From: Amycolatopsis decaplanina DSM 44594
Lineage (GTDB): Bacteria > Actinomycetota > Actinomycetes > Mycobacteriales > Pseudonocardiaceae
DNA: 64,000 nt
Assembly: GCF_000342005.1 (NCBI RefSeq)
Contig: NZ_AOHO01000045.1
Span: forward strand, 296,770 to 360,769
Direction: 5' to 3'
Shown: positions 17,157-25,838 of the stretch, piece after piece
Numbering within the stretch: the first letter of the stretch is position 1
Layout of the letters: every line of letters starts with the position of its first letter
The notes under the pieces: model-generated
Databases searched by the model: none
The model's input: only the letters and a program-made list of their open reading frames with translations
Told to the model about the DNA's origin: nothing
Translations under genes and position numbers: made by a program

Positions 17157-17332
17157 GATGTGAATGCTGGCCCGGCGGTACGATCGGCGAATCGGACCGC
17201 GGGCTCAAAACGCCGCTCGCCCCACAGTCGTACCGGCTCGGTGAGATCCGACCAGGGGATGACCGCGGGACAGGCTGATAGGCGCAGCCTCTCAACGTGG
17301 TGGCAACTGGGTCTTGGACGGTCGACGAACAC
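17153..17332 (-). other. Short upstream ORF, possible truncated gene coupled to the ABC ATPase
   Basis: A minus-strand frame from about 17332 (GTG) to 17153 ends VIPWSDLTEPVRLWGERRFE and FADRTAGPAFTS. Its stop overlaps the ATPase start by four bases (ATGA), the arrangement expected of an operon partner. Third-position GC is normal only in its second half. It may be the surviving C-terminus of a lost gene, perhaps a membrane or PH-like domain, or a leader peptide. Nothing else is visible in 17157-17426 apart from the SRPBCC gene's GGAGGGG site at its end. Confidence 0.3.
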
Positions 17333-17426
17333 TCCGCCGCGCGGGTTTGCCCTCGGCACCCCGGGGTATTCGCCTCGGGTGAGGCGAGCCGGAACGGGCT
17401 GGCCGGTATCCAGGGTGGAGGGGTTC

Positions 17427-17870
17427 ATGGTCGACGTGAAGATGACGGTAGACACTTCTCCCGAGCGCGTGTTCGAAGTGCTCGCCGACGGCTGGACCTA
17501 CGCCGCGTGGGTGGTGGGGGCCTCCCATATCCGCGATGTGGACAAGGGGTGGCCGGCGCGGGGAACGCGGATCCACCACTGTGTCGGGTCGTGGCCCCTG
17601 CTGCTCAACGACGTCACCAAGGTGCACGCCGTCGACCCGCCACGGCTACTCGAACTCGAGGCGCGCGCCTGGCCTTTCGGTACCGCCCGGATCCGGTTGG
17701 AGCTGTGGGAAACCGAGTCGGCGACCACGGAGATCCTGATGTCCGAGCAAGCCATCCGCGGACCGGGCCGCCTGCTGCCGGAGGCCGCGCAGGCGCTCTT
17801 TCTGATCCCGCGGAACCGCGAATCCCTGCGACGTCTCGCGGATCTCGCGAAGGGCCGCGAAGCCGCCTAG
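17427..17870 (+). CDS. SRPBCC-family (START/Bet v 1-like) protein
   Basis: A 147-residue protein preceded by GTGGAGGGG. It shows the polyketide cyclase/dehydrase and lipid-binding pattern: VDVKMTVDTSPERVFEVLADG at the N-terminus, WVVGASHIRDVDKGWP, LLNDVTKVHAVDPPRLLELEA in the middle, and a long C-terminal helix. The fold binds hydrophobic ligands. The actual ligand cannot be read from sequence. It is monocistronic and convergent with the epimerase gene. Confidence 0.85.
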   Translation: MVDVKMTVDTSPERVFEVLADGWTYAAWVVGASHIRDVDKGWPARGTRIHHCVGSWPLLLNDVTKVHAVDPPRLLELEARAWPFGTARIRLELWETESATTEILMSEQAIRGPGRLLPEAAQALFLIPRNRESLRRLADLAKGREAA

Positions 17871-17899
17871 CGAGAGGCCGCGACACCTGGACTTCCGGC

Positions 17900-18976
17900 T
17901 CAACGACCGGTGGACTGATCCTGATGGCTCGGCCGTCCGAGCCGTACCCGGTCGCGAGGCGGGTCGAGGGGACGGCTGTCGCCCCGTCGCCCGGCTCGGA
18001 TGGCGGCGAGGAGGTCGGTGATCGTGGACGCCGCGTCGTGCCGCGGTCGCCAGCCGAGTTCCTCCCGTGCGCGGCGAGTGTCCACAAGTGACGCTCGATC
18101 GGCGAGTCGCAACCAGGATGGATGCAGGGGTTGCAGGCCGAGCCGCCAGCTCGGCCAGGCCAGTCCGGTCAGCAGCCTCAGCGGTACGGGTATCCGGATC
18201 CCACCTGCCAGCGCCGCGAGGTCGCGGCTCTTGAGAACGGAGTCACCGGCGAGGTTGAACGCACCGGTCGCGCGGCGGTCGAGGATCGCCAGGATCGCTC
18301 GTGCCACATCGTCGGAATGCACCACCTGCATCCGCAGTCCCGGCCACAACGGCACCGGCAGCCACTTGCGACCGAGTGGCAGCGGCGGCGCCAGCGGGCT
18401 GAGCAGCCAACCGGAGAACTCGGCCGCCGCGTCCGGCTGGACGACACCGCACGGACGGATCCGCGCCACCCGGATCCCGGGGTGATCACGGCAGAACTCG
18501 TCCAATTTGGACTCGAAAGCCGCTTTTCCCGCGCTGTAGGCGCTGTCGGCCAATCCGCCGCAGGGCCATCCTTCGTCCACCTCGTCCCAGCGGTTCGCCG
18601 GGGTGTAGGCGGCGACCGACGACGCGCACACGACATGCTCCACTCCGGCGTCGGCGGCCGCGCGCAGGACGTTCGCACTGCCCGCCATGTTGGTCCGGAG
18701 CATCGCCGGGTCGTCGGCGCGCGGGTGGATCGCCCAGGCGAGGTGCACCACCGCGTCCGCCCCGGTGAAGGTTCCGGTCAGCTCCGGCCAGGCGTCGTTC
18801 GCGCCGACGTCCTGCTGGACCCAGCGGGCCGACGAATAAGGTGCGGCGGCCGTATCGGGGCGTCGGCGCGCCACGCCGACCACCTCGTGGTCTTCCCCGG
18901 CCAGTACCCGGAGCAAGGCGGTCCCGATGTTCCCGCTCGCACCGGTGACGACGATCTTCATCCGCGGAGTCCTCAT
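17900..18976 (-). CDS. NAD-dependent epimerase/dehydratase, extended SDR
   Basis: A 358-residue extended short-chain dehydrogenase/reductase. The nucleotide motif is VTGASGNIGTALLR, with DAVVHLAWAIHP, CASSVAAYTPANRW and the catalytic YSAGK (Tyr-x-x-x-Lys). The ATG at 18976 overlaps the stop of the upstream FAD oxidoreductase by four bases, which supports this start over the internal ATG at 18961 and implies a two-gene operon. The substrate is not evident; sugar nucleotides or lipid intermediates are both possible. The last 40 residues are Arg/Asp-rich and probably disordered. Confidence 0.88.
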   Translation of the reverse strand: MRTPRMKIVVTGASGNIGTALLRVLAGEDHEVVGVARRRPDTAAAPYSSARWVQQDVGANDAWPELTGTFTGADAVVHLAWAIHPRADDPAMLRTNMAGSANVLRAAADAGVEHVVCASSVAAYTPANRWDEVDEGWPCGGLADSAYSAGKAAFESKLDEFCRDHPGIRVARIRPCGVVQPDAAAEFSGWLLSPLAPPLPLGRKWLPVPLWPGLRMQVVHSDDVARAILAILDRRATGAFNLAGDSVLKSRDLAALAGGIRIPVPLRLLTGLAWPSWRLGLQPLHPSWLRLADRASLVDTRRAREELGWRPRHDAASTITDLLAAIRAGRRGDSRPLDPPRDRVRLGRPSHQDQSTGR

Positions 18977-20556
18977 CGGTAGACGGCGCGGTGCGCGGCA
19001 CGCACCGTCGCGCGGTAGACGGAACCGGCCCAGCCGTCACGGGCGAGGGCTGCCCTGGCGGCGTTCGATCCGGGCGCGCCGTGCACCGCGCCGCCGGGAT
19101 GCGCCGACGCGGAGGCCAGGAAGAGCCGGTCGATCGGGGTGTCGGCCCGGCCGAGACCGGGGACGGGCCGGAAGAAGAGCTGTTGCTGGATGGCCGCGGT
19201 TCCGGCGTTGATCGAACCTTCCACCAGGCTGTGGTTCCCTTCCTGCAGTTCGGCCGGCCCGGCGATCGCGCGGCCGGCGATCAGGCCGCGGAAACCGGGC
19301 GCGTGCCTCTCCAGGACCTCTTCCATCCGGTCCGCGTGGCGGCGCAACCGGGAAGCGGTCCAGGTTTCGCCCCTCGGCACATGGGTGTAGGCCCAGGCGG
19401 ATTCGGTACCGGCGGGGGAGCGGGTCGGGTCGGCGGTGGTCATCTGCCCGAGCAACAGGAAGAGATCACGGGGCACCCGCCCGCAGGCGAGATCGTTGGC
19501 GATCCCGGCGAGGCCGTCGAGGTCCGCTCCGATGTGGACGGTCCCCGCCTCGCCGACCTCGGCGGCGTTCCACGGGATGGGCGACGACAGCGCCCAGTCC
19601 ACCTTGATCGTGGCGTCGTCCCAGACGAAACGGTCCAGATCGGACACCAGCCGCGCGGGAAGGTGCTCGTCGCCGACCAGATCCCTGTACAGCACCGGCG
19701 CGGGGACGTCGGCGAGCACGGCCCGGCGGGCACGGACCGATCCGCCGTCCGCGTCCCGGACACCCACCGCCCGGCCGCCCGAGAGCGTCACTTCGGTGAC
19801 CGGCGTGCCGCAGACGATCTCCCCGCCCTTGACGGACAGGCGTTTCACCAGCGCGTCGGTCAGACGGCCTGCCCCGCCTTCCGGGACCGGGAAACCGACG
19901 TCCTGACCGAGCATGGTCAGCAGCCAACCGAAGACGCCGCTCCCGGCCTGGTCCGGGCCGAGGTCGGTGTGCATGGCGTTGCCCGCGAGCAGCAGGCGGG
20001 CGCCTTCGCCGTCGAATTTCTCCTTGCCGAGGCCGCGGGCGGTCAGTGTCAGCATCCTCGCCAGCCGGAGCGATTCCGCGGTGCCGAGCGTCTTGACCAG
20101 CCGTGCCCCCGACCGCACCGGCGGAAAGGGGCGGACGATCGCGTCCAGCAGTGGTTCGCGCAGACGCCGCCAGTTCGCGTGTTCGGACCGCAGGTTGTCC
20201 GCGTCCCGTTCGTCGAACCCCGCGACGGAGCGGGCGGTGCGGTCGAGGTCGCGGGACTGCAGGACATACCGGTCGTCGGGCAGCACATGCGCCAATACCG
20301 CCGGGGCGTGCCGCCACCGCAGGCCGTGGTCCTCGAGATCCAGCCCGGCGAGCACCGGCGACGCTGCGCCGAGCGGGTAGAAAGCGCTGTAGACGTCGTT
20401 ACGGAACCCCGGAGCGGTGAGCTCCTCGGTCCGTACCGCGCCACCGGGCTTCGGCGTGGCCTCGATGACCAGGGTCTCCCAGCCCGCGTCGGCCAGCAAG
20501 TTGGCCGCGACCAGGCCGTTCGGTCCCGATCCGACCACCACGGCGTCGACTTCCAT
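18973..20556 (-). CDS. FAD-dependent phytoene-desaturase-like oxidoreductase
   Basis: A 527-residue flavoprotein starting at ATG 20556. The FAD dinucleotide motif is VVVGSGPNGLVAANLLADAG followed by EATPKPGGAVRTEEL, characteristic of the CrtI/COG1233 family. The C-terminal FAD-contact region reads LFLASASAHPGGAVHGAPG. There is no carotenoid gene nearby, and members of this family also act on other lipids. It is translationally coupled to the epimerase, suggesting consecutive steps on one substrate. Confidence 0.88.
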   Translation of the reverse strand: MEVDAVVVGSGPNGLVAANLLADAGWETLVIEATPKPGGAVRTEELTAPGFRNDVYSAFYPLGAASPVLAGLDLEDHGLRWRHAPAVLAHVLPDDRYVLQSRDLDRTARSVAGFDERDADNLRSEHANWRRLREPLLDAIVRPFPPVRSGARLVKTLGTAESLRLARMLTLTARGLGKEKFDGEGARLLLAGNAMHTDLGPDQAGSGVFGWLLTMLGQDVGFPVPEGGAGRLTDALVKRLSVKGGEIVCGTPVTEVTLSGGRAVGVRDADGGSVRARRAVLADVPAPVLYRDLVGDEHLPARLVSDLDRFVWDDATIKVDWALSSPIPWNAAEVGEAGTVHIGADLDGLAGIANDLACGRVPRDLFLLLGQMTTADPTRSPAGTESAWAYTHVPRGETWTASRLRRHADRMEEVLERHAPGFRGLIAGRAIAGPAELQEGNHSLVEGSINAGTAAIQQQLFFRPVPGLGRADTPIDRLFLASASAHPGGAVHGAPGSNAARAALARDGWAGSVYRATVRAAHRAVYR

Positions 20557-20602
20557 GCTCAGGGCATACCCCGGACGAGCGGGTTCAATCCCTTTGCCGT
20601 GC

Positions 20603-21664
20603 TCACGAACGGCGCCAGGCGATCCCGCGGTAGGTGGAGCTGTCCGCGGCGAGGCCGTAGCCGATGATGACGGTGCCGCTCGCGTTGATGTGCTGGGCCA
20701 CGATCGCGGTGAGACCGCGAGGCGACGGGAGCGGGAACGGCCTCGCGTCCGCGTCCCAGCGGACCGGCCGCGCCGTTCCCTCACTCACGGACTCGCCGAC
20801 GACGGTCCCGGCGTCGTCGATGTCGAAGCACGTACTGGCGATGTCCGAGGGCAGGGGCCGGAGCACGGTGGGCCGTCCGTCGCGATCCCAGCGCGCGCAG
20901 GTGCCGCGCCGGTCCGGCGTCACACCCCAGCCGATCGCGACACCGCGCCGGGTGATCCGGACGACCTGTCCCGCGGAGAACTCCGGTTCACCGGTCAGCA
21001 GGACGGTGCCCCCGTCGCGGTGCCACACGACCCCGTCGCCGACGATGGCACCGGAGTCGGTGATACCGCACGCCGTCGCGCGGCGGGGCGGGGGAAGTGT
21101 GCTGATCTTCCCCGACGACGTCCAGCGCACCGCGGTCCGGGTGCCCGTACCGTTCTTGGCCGATCCGACGACCTCGTCCAGCCCGTTCAGGTCGTGACCC
21201 TGGGTCTCGCCGTCGCCGGGCAGGGTGCCGAGTTCCACGGCCTCGCCGCCGGGTTCCCAGCGCAGCGCCCGCCACCGGTAGCCCGGCCACATCGCGTTCC
21301 CCAGTATCGACCCGCGTTCGTTCACCCGGCATGCCGAGCCGGAGACCACGCCGTCGGGGAGTTCGAGCGCGCGCACCCGGCCGTCGGGCCGCCAGCACAC
21401 GGGCAGGAGGTGCTCGCCGACGTAGAGCGCGCCCACGATGACCCCCGCCGGGTTGACGCTGACCGCGCTGCCGCCGGAACAGCCGTCGAGGACCGGCAGC
21501 GGCGTGGGGCGTCCGTCCCGGTCCCAGCGCACCGGCCGCGAACCGGACTCGCCCACGATCGTCCCGGCGTCGTTCACGCAGTAGGCGCCGGTGCCCTCGC
21601 CGTCGGAGAGCGGCCGTAGGCCGACCGCAGTGAAACCGGGTTCCTCGGGCATCGGATCGGGCAC
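20603..21664 (-). CDS. HAF-repeat protein
   Basis: A 353-residue protein made of about seven beta-type repeats of the HAF family. Each has a core like INASGTVIIGYG, VNDAGTIVGESGSRPVRWDR or IDDAGTVVGESVSEGTARPV. The pattern is (N/D)(D/E)xGxIVG followed by a Trp-containing strand, giving a beta-propeller-like fold. There is no signal peptide at either possible start (GTG 21664 or ATG 21652), so it may be cytoplasmic, although many family members are exported. Function is unknown. Confidence 0.75.
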   Translation of the reverse strand: MPDPMPEEPGFTAVGLRPLSDGEGTGAYCVNDAGTIVGESGSRPVRWDRDGRPTPLPVLDGCSGGSAVSVNPAGVIVGALYVGEHLLPVCWRPDGRVRALELPDGVVSGSACRVNERGSILGNAMWPGYRWRALRWEPGGEAVELGTLPGDGETQGHDLNGLDEVVGSAKNGTGTRTAVRWTSSGKISTLPPPRRATACGITDSGAIVGDGVVWHRDGGTVLLTGEPEFSAGQVVRITRRGVAIGWGVTPDRRGTCARWDRDGRPTVLRPLPSDIASTCFDIDDAGTVVGESVSEGTARPVRWDADARPFPLPSPRGLTAIVAQHINASGTVIIGYGLAADSSTYRGIAWRRS

Positions 21665-21746
21665 GAGTCGGCAGCCTAGTGCGAGGGCGCACGCAATGGG
21701 GAAACTTGCACTGACCGGGTGACATGGTGCTCCACATAGGACCTGT

Positions 21747-22703
21747 CTACGGCGTCAGCACTATCCTGCCGAACACTTCGCCGTCGTCCATCTTCCGGTG
21801 CGCCAGAACGGCTTTCTCCAGCGGTAGCAGCTCGTGCACCACCGAACGCAGTTCGCCGCGAGTCGCCGCGGCGAACTGCTCCGCACTAGCCTTCCGCCGA
21901 TCCGGCTCGGGGATCGAGTCCGCGCTGAAGGCCGCGAACGACAGGGACTTCCGGAAGGTCGCCATCAGCTTCGCGCCGAAGTCCGCCGGTGGCATGCCCG
22001 CGACCACGCCGACGACGACCATGCGGCCGTTCGGATTCAGCCGGTCGAAGAAGGAAGGCATGTCCACACCGGACACGATGTCGACGATGACGTCGTAACC
22101 CGCCGGGCCGTCCCCCGCGCCGGAGCGGTCGAGGACATGGGTCGCGCCCAGCTCGCGAAGGCGGTCGCCGCGCTCGGACGAGGACGTCGTGACCGCCACG
22201 GCGCTCGCGCCGCCCCGCGCCGCGAGTTGCACCGTCATGATCCCGATGCTGCCGGCCGCCCCGCGCACCAGCACCGATTCGCCTGCCTCGAAAGGGGCGT
22301 GCGCGAGGCCGAAATGGGCCACCATGCCGGAAGTCCCGAGGGCCACCGCGTCGGTGGCGGACAGGTTCTCGGGCAGGGACAGGAGCTTCTCGACCGGGAC
22401 AGCCGTTCGTTCGACGTAGCCGCCGCCCTCGCCGGTGAACGCCCAGACACGCCGCCCGATCCAGGCCGGATCGACGCCGTCGCCGACCGCGGTGACGGTG
22501 CCCGCCACCTCGTTGCCGGGAATGTGCCCTTCCCGGAAGCCGAAACCGGCGAGAGCGCCGCTCCGGATCACGGTGTCGACCCCGCCGACGCCGATCGCTT
22601 CCACGCTGATCAGCACCTCTCCGGCGGCGGGAACGGGGGAGGGTAAGTCGATCACGGCAAGGCCGTCGGGGCCGCCGAACGTCCGGATTTCGACTGCTCG
22701 CAT
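21747..22703 (-). CDS. NADPH:quinone oxidoreductase-like zinc-independent dehydrogenase
   Basis: The start is ATG 22703, preceded by CAGGAGA. The 318-residue product is a medium-chain dehydrogenase of the QOR branch: GHIPGNEVAGTVTAVGDGVD near the N-terminus, no structural zinc cysteines, and the NADPH-binding VLVRGAAGSIGIMTVQLA. It should reduce quinones or enones using NADPH. The gene is divergent from a tetR gene with a perfect inverted repeat between them, so repression by that TetR and induction by an electrophile is likely. Confidence 0.9.
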   Translation of the reverse strand: MRAVEIRTFGGPDGLAVIDLPSPVPAAGEVLISVEAIGVGGVDTVIRSGALAGFGFREGHIPGNEVAGTVTAVGDGVDPAWIGRRVWAFTGEGGGYVERTAVPVEKLLSLPENLSATDAVALGTSGMVAHFGLAHAPFEAGESVLVRGAAGSIGIMTVQLAARGGASAVAVTTSSSERGDRLRELGATHVLDRSGAGDGPAGYDVIVDIVSGVDMPSFFDRLNPNGRMVVVGVVAGMPPADFGAKLMATFRKSLSFAAFSADSIPEPDRRKASAEQFAAATRGELRSVVHELLPLEKAVLAHRKMDDGEVFGRIVLTP

Positions 22704-22743
22704 CTTCGTCTCCTGGTCGTCGATCACTGACCCGGCGGACGCT

Positions 22744-22763
22744 AACGGACGCCCCCGTCCGTT
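22744..22763. promoter_or_regulatory. Putative TetR operator
   Basis: AACGGACG, four cytosines, then CGTCCGTT: a perfect 8+4+8 inverted repeat in the 60-base gap between the divergent quinone oxidoreductase and tetR genes. It ends directly before the TTG at 22764. Placement and symmetry fit an operator that shuts both genes. Confidence 0.75.
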
Positions 22764-23417
22764 TTGGCTAAAGTGAGAGTGGCGACCCCTCGTTTGTCTC
22801 GGATCCCGCGCTCCGACGCCCTGGACAACCGTGAACGCATCCTCGAAGCGGCTCGCGCGCTGTTCGCCACCGAAGGTCTGAACGTGCCGCTGCGGGAAGT
22901 CGCGCGCCGCGCCGAAGTCGGTCCTGCCACGTTGTATCGCCACTTCCCGACCAAGGAGATCCTGGCGACCGAGGCCTTCGCCGACCAGATGCGCACCTGC
23001 CACCTCGTCGTCGACGAGGGGCTCGCCGACCCGGATCCGTGGCGCGGCTTCTGTTCCGTGATCGAGAAGATCTGCGAGCTGCACTCGCGCGACCGGGGCT
23101 TCACGGCCGCTTTCGTGTCGGCCTTCCCCAAGGCGGTGGATTTCACCGCGGACCGCGACTACGCGCTCAAGGCGATCGCCGAACTGGCGGGCCGGGCCAA
23201 GGACGCCGGGAACCTGCGCCCCGACTTCGTTCTCGACGACCTGATCCTCATGCTCATGGCCAACAACGGGATCCAAGCCGCTTCGGCGGCCGCGCAGGTC
23301 GCGGCGTCCCGGCGGTTCGCCGCGCTCGTGATCCAGGCCTTCCGGGCCGTGCCAAAACAGGCGCCGCTGCCGCCTGTCGCGCGGCTGGCCCTCGTGATGC
23401 CGGGAATGACCCTTTGA
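22764..23417 (+). CDS. TetR-family repressor of the quinone oxidoreductase gene
   Basis: A protein of up to 217 residues with an N-terminal TetR helix-turn-helix (NRERILEAARALFATEG, VARRAEVGPATLYRHFPTKE) and a ligand-binding C-terminal domain of the TetR_C_33-like type. Possible starts are TTG 22764, GTG 22773 and GTG 22779; none has a ribosome-binding site, so the message may be leaderless. The perfect inverted repeat touching its start, and the divergent oxidoreductase gene, identify the likely targets. Confidence 0.88.
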   Translation: MAKVRVATPRLSRIPRSDALDNRERILEAARALFATEGLNVPLREVARRAEVGPATLYRHFPTKEILATEAFADQMRTCHLVVDEGLADPDPWRGFCSVIEKICELHSRDRGFTAAFVSAFPKAVDFTADRDYALKAIAELAGRAKDAGNLRPDFVLDDLILMLMANNGIQAASAAAQVAASRRFAALVIQAFRAVPKQAPLPPVARLALVMPGMTL

Positions 23418-23418
23418 G

Positions 23419-23487
23419 TCATTTCCTGCGGGCTTCGAGGCCTTCCAAGACGAGGTCCAGGCCGTAGGCGAATTCGCTCACGAGCCC
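23419..23487 (-). pseudogene. C-terminal remnant of a TetR-family regulator
   Basis: The minus strand reads LVSEFAYGLDLVLEGLEARRK and a stop. This is the conserved tail of many TetR regulators (EFGLDLLLDGLEA). No helix-turn-helix or other part of such a gene remains; the LysR coding sequence begins immediately upstream and overlaps by a few bases. It is a deletion scar. The convergent intact tetR gene ends one base before it. Confidence 0.55.
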
Positions 23488-24392
23488 CAGGAGCGGGCGG
23501 CCTCCACCAGCGCCGTGACACACTCCGCGACAGCGGGCCGGGTTTCCCCTTGCGGTTGCACGGCGTAGAGCTGCCGGTGCAGTACCGGTTCGAGCGGTGC
23601 GCACACCACGGTCGACGGCGCGATCGTGGTGGCCATGCTCGGCACGAGCGTGACGGCGCCGAGCCCGGCGACGACGGCGAACTGGGTGCCGAATCCGCTG
23701 ACCGTGTGCCGCACGACCGGTTCGATACCGCGTTCGCGCAGGGTCTGGCGGATCCAGGCGTTCGCCAGGGTGGGACGGGCCCAGGCGACCCAGATCTCCT
23801 CCGCGAGGTCTTCTGCGCGCACCGAGTCCGCGCCCGCCAGTGGGTGTCCGGCAGGGAGCACGATCATCGCCGAGTCGTCGCGCAGTTCGGTCCAGCGGGT
23901 GGCGGGCGGCCGGGTGAGCGGCAGGTTCTCCCAGCTCTCGACGACCACGACGTCGAAGACGCCGTCGGCGAGCGCGGGGAGGGCCACCTCGGGTTCGACC
24001 TCGTGCAGCCGTGCCTCGATGCCGGGGTGGCGGACGGCGAGGCCGGTGAGCGCGGGGGTGATGAACGTGTGCACCCCGGACGGGATGGCGCCGATCTCGA
24101 CGACCCCGGTCGTCTCCCCGGTGAGGGAGTCCAGATCGGCGCGGGCGGCGCGGAGTTCGGCGAGGACCCGGTCCGAGCGCTGCGCCAGCAACAGCCCCGC
24201 CGGGGTGAGCCGCACGCCGCGCCCGTGCCGGACGAGGAGCCCGGTGCCCGCCTCCCGCTCCAGTTTGGTCAGCTGCTGGGAGATCGCCGACGGCGTCACG
24301 TGCAGCAGCTCGGCCGCGGCGGCGAGCGATCCCCGCCGCCACACCGCGTGCAGCATCCGCAGCCGTTCCACATTGGACAGATCGCCACTCAT
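23478..24392 (-). CDS. LysR-family transcriptional regulator
   Basis: A 304-residue LysR protein with the winged helix at residues 7-66 (RLRMLHAVWRRGSLAAAAEL, TPSAISQQLTKLEREAG). The effector domain reads VVEIGAIPSGVHTFITPAL and GFGTQFAVVAGLGAVTLVPS. It is divergent from an EamA transporter gene, with a 72-base gap holding a near-perfect inverted repeat, so it most likely controls that transporter and itself. The effector is unknown. Confidence 0.9.
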   Translation of the reverse strand: MSGDLSNVERLRMLHAVWRRGSLAAAAELLHVTPSAISQQLTKLEREAGTGLLVRHGRGVRLTPAGLLLAQRSDRVLAELRAARADLDSLTGETTGVVEIGAIPSGVHTFITPALTGLAVRHPGIEARLHEVEPEVALPALADGVFDVVVVESWENLPLTRPPATRWTELRDDSAMIVLPAGHPLAGADSVRAEDLAEEIWVAWARPTLANAWIRQTLRERGIEPVVRHTVSGFGTQFAVVAGLGAVTLVPSMATTIAPSTVVCAPLEPVLHRQLYAVQPQGETRPAVAECVTALVEAARSWGS

Positions 24393-24400
24393 TAGCCGAG

Positions 24401-24418
24401 CTTAACCCTCGGGGTAAG
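24401..24418. promoter_or_regulatory. Putative LysR-box
   Basis: CTTAACCCTCGGGGTAAG is an inverted repeat with one mismatch; it contains the T-N11-A pattern expected of LysR sites. It lies 9 bases upstream of the lysR start and 47 bases upstream of the divergent EamA gene. Confidence 0.55.
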
Positions 24419-24464
24419 AGGATCTCGCTGGTCCTCGCGGGCGTCGTGCGATCGAATCGAAGTC

Positions 24465-25433
24465 ATGCGGCACACCGGAATGCTCATCGATCCGAAGGCG
24501 CAAGGAGTCCTCGGAGCCCTCGCGATCGCCCTGTCCGCCCCGCTCGTCGCGCTGTCCGGGGTCAGTTCGACGACGGCGACGTTCTTCCGCTGCCTGTTCG
24601 CGTTGCCGATCCTCGTGGTCCTGGCGTTATCCCGGGAGAGAGGACACCGTCCCACTCCGGCGGCACGGCGGCGGCACGTGCTGGCCGGCGTCCTGTTCGG
24701 GGTCGACATGGTGCTGTGGAGCGAGGCGATCCTCTCCGTTGGCGCCGGAGTCGCCACGGCACTGGTCAACGTCCAGGTGATCCTCGTCCCCCTGGCCGGA
24801 CTGCTCTGGTTCGGTGAGCGGCCGCCGCGGTCGTTCTGGCTGTCCGTCCCGGTGATGCTGGCGGGAACGGCACTGGCCGGGGGACTGGCGGACGGCGGTG
24901 CCGCGGGCAGCGATCCCTGGTACGGCACGGTGATGGCGCTGCTGGCGGGCGTGGCCTACGCCGGCTACCTGATCCTGTTGCGCCGCGCCGGAACCGAAGG
25001 CGGCGGCCGCACGACCATGCTCGCCACCGCGACAGCGGCTTCGGCGAGCGTGGGCGGTCTTTCGGGGCTGGCCGCCGGAAATCTCGACGTCACGCCGCCG
25101 GTTTCGGCGTTGCTGTGGCTGTTCGTGCTGGCCGTGACCGGTCAGGTGCTCGGCTGGCTCCTGATCGGGCGGGCGCTGTCCGCGCTGCCCGCCGGCGGCG
25201 GATCCGCCGTGCTCATGCTGCAACCCGCCGCCGCCATCCTGTTCGGGGCCGCCCTGCTCGGCCAGTGGCCGACACCGCTTCAACTGACGGGCTGCGCGCT
25301 CGTCGTCGCCGCGGTCGGAGCCGTCTCGTTCCTCGGCGGCCGGTCGTCACGGAACCACCAGCACCGGCCAGTGCCCGGTCTTGATGAGCTTGGTCGCGAC
25401 CGACCCCGCGAACCGGTGGCCCGCCTTCTGTGA
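24465..25433 (+). CDS. EamA/DMT-superfamily transporter
   Basis: A 322-residue protein with ten hydrophobic segments in two EamA halves (ALAIALSAPLVALSG to PVMLAGTALAGGLA, and GTVMALLAGVAYAGYLILLR to CALVVAAVGAVSFLGG). It is a probable metabolite exporter. The last 29 codons (from about 25347) run antisense through the 3' end of the universal stress protein gene, so the two convergent genes overlap by 87 bases. It contains a rare TTA leucine codon (24627-24629), a possible point of bldA tRNA control. The divergent LysR gene is its likely regulator. Confidence 0.85.
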   Translation: MRHTGMLIDPKAQGVLGALAIALSAPLVALSGVSSTTATFFRCLFALPILVVLALSRERGHRPTPAARRRHVLAGVLFGVDMVLWSEAILSVGAGVATALVNVQVILVPLAGLLWFGERPPRSFWLSVPVMLAGTALAGGLADGGAAGSDPWYGTVMALLAGVAYAGYLILLRRAGTEGGGRTTMLATATAASASVGGLSGLAAGNLDVTPPVSALLWLFVLAVTGQVLGWLLIGRALSALPAGGGSAVLMLQPAAAILFGAALLGQWPTPLQLTGCALVVAAVGAVSFLGGRSSRNHQHRPVPGLDELGRDRPREPVARLL

Positions 25434-25832
25434 GGCACCGACCACGACGGTGTCGACCTGGCCGCGGTCGGCGGTGCCGCGGAGCGCGGTGTACGGATCG
25501 CCGAAGGTCTTCAAAAAACTGACCGGCACTTCCAGTTCCTCGGCCGCCGTGCGGATCTGCTCGCGGATTTCCGCGTAGAGCTGCAAGGTCGTGTCGTGCT
25601 CCACCGTCGCCGCGACCGCCGGTCCGAGGGTGGTCAGCGCCGTGTGGCAGACGACGAAGGCGACGATCAGCCTGCCGCCCTCGCGCCGTGCCATGCCGAA
25701 GGCGAAGGCGGCCGCCCGCATCGCCGTGTCGGAGCCGTCGACCCCGGCCAGGATGGCCCGCCCCGTGTGGTGCCGGGGCGGGCCGAAACGCTCCACAGTG
25801 GACTCGAAGGCCCCGGCGGCGTTCCCGTTCAT
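25347..25832 (-). CDS. Universal stress protein (UspA family)
   Basis: A 161-residue single Usp domain. After a 25-residue leader it reads AILAGVDGSDTAMRAAAFAF, and it ends TVVVGASQKAGHRFAGSVA and KTGHWPVLVVP, the ATP-binding type of the family (G-x2-G-x9-G-S). It is downstream of the MFS transporter with a 6-base gap and is probably co-transcribed with it. Its 3' end overlaps the convergent EamA gene. Confidence 0.88.
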   Translation of the reverse strand: MNGNAAGAFESTVERFGPPRHHTGRAILAGVDGSDTAMRAAAFAFGMARREGGRLIVAFVVCHTALTTLGPAVAATVEHDTTLQLYAEIREQIRTAAEELEVPVSFLKTFGDPYTALRGTADRGQVDTVVVGASQKAGHRFAGSVATKLIKTGHWPVLVVP

Positions 25833-25838
25833 CGCGGG

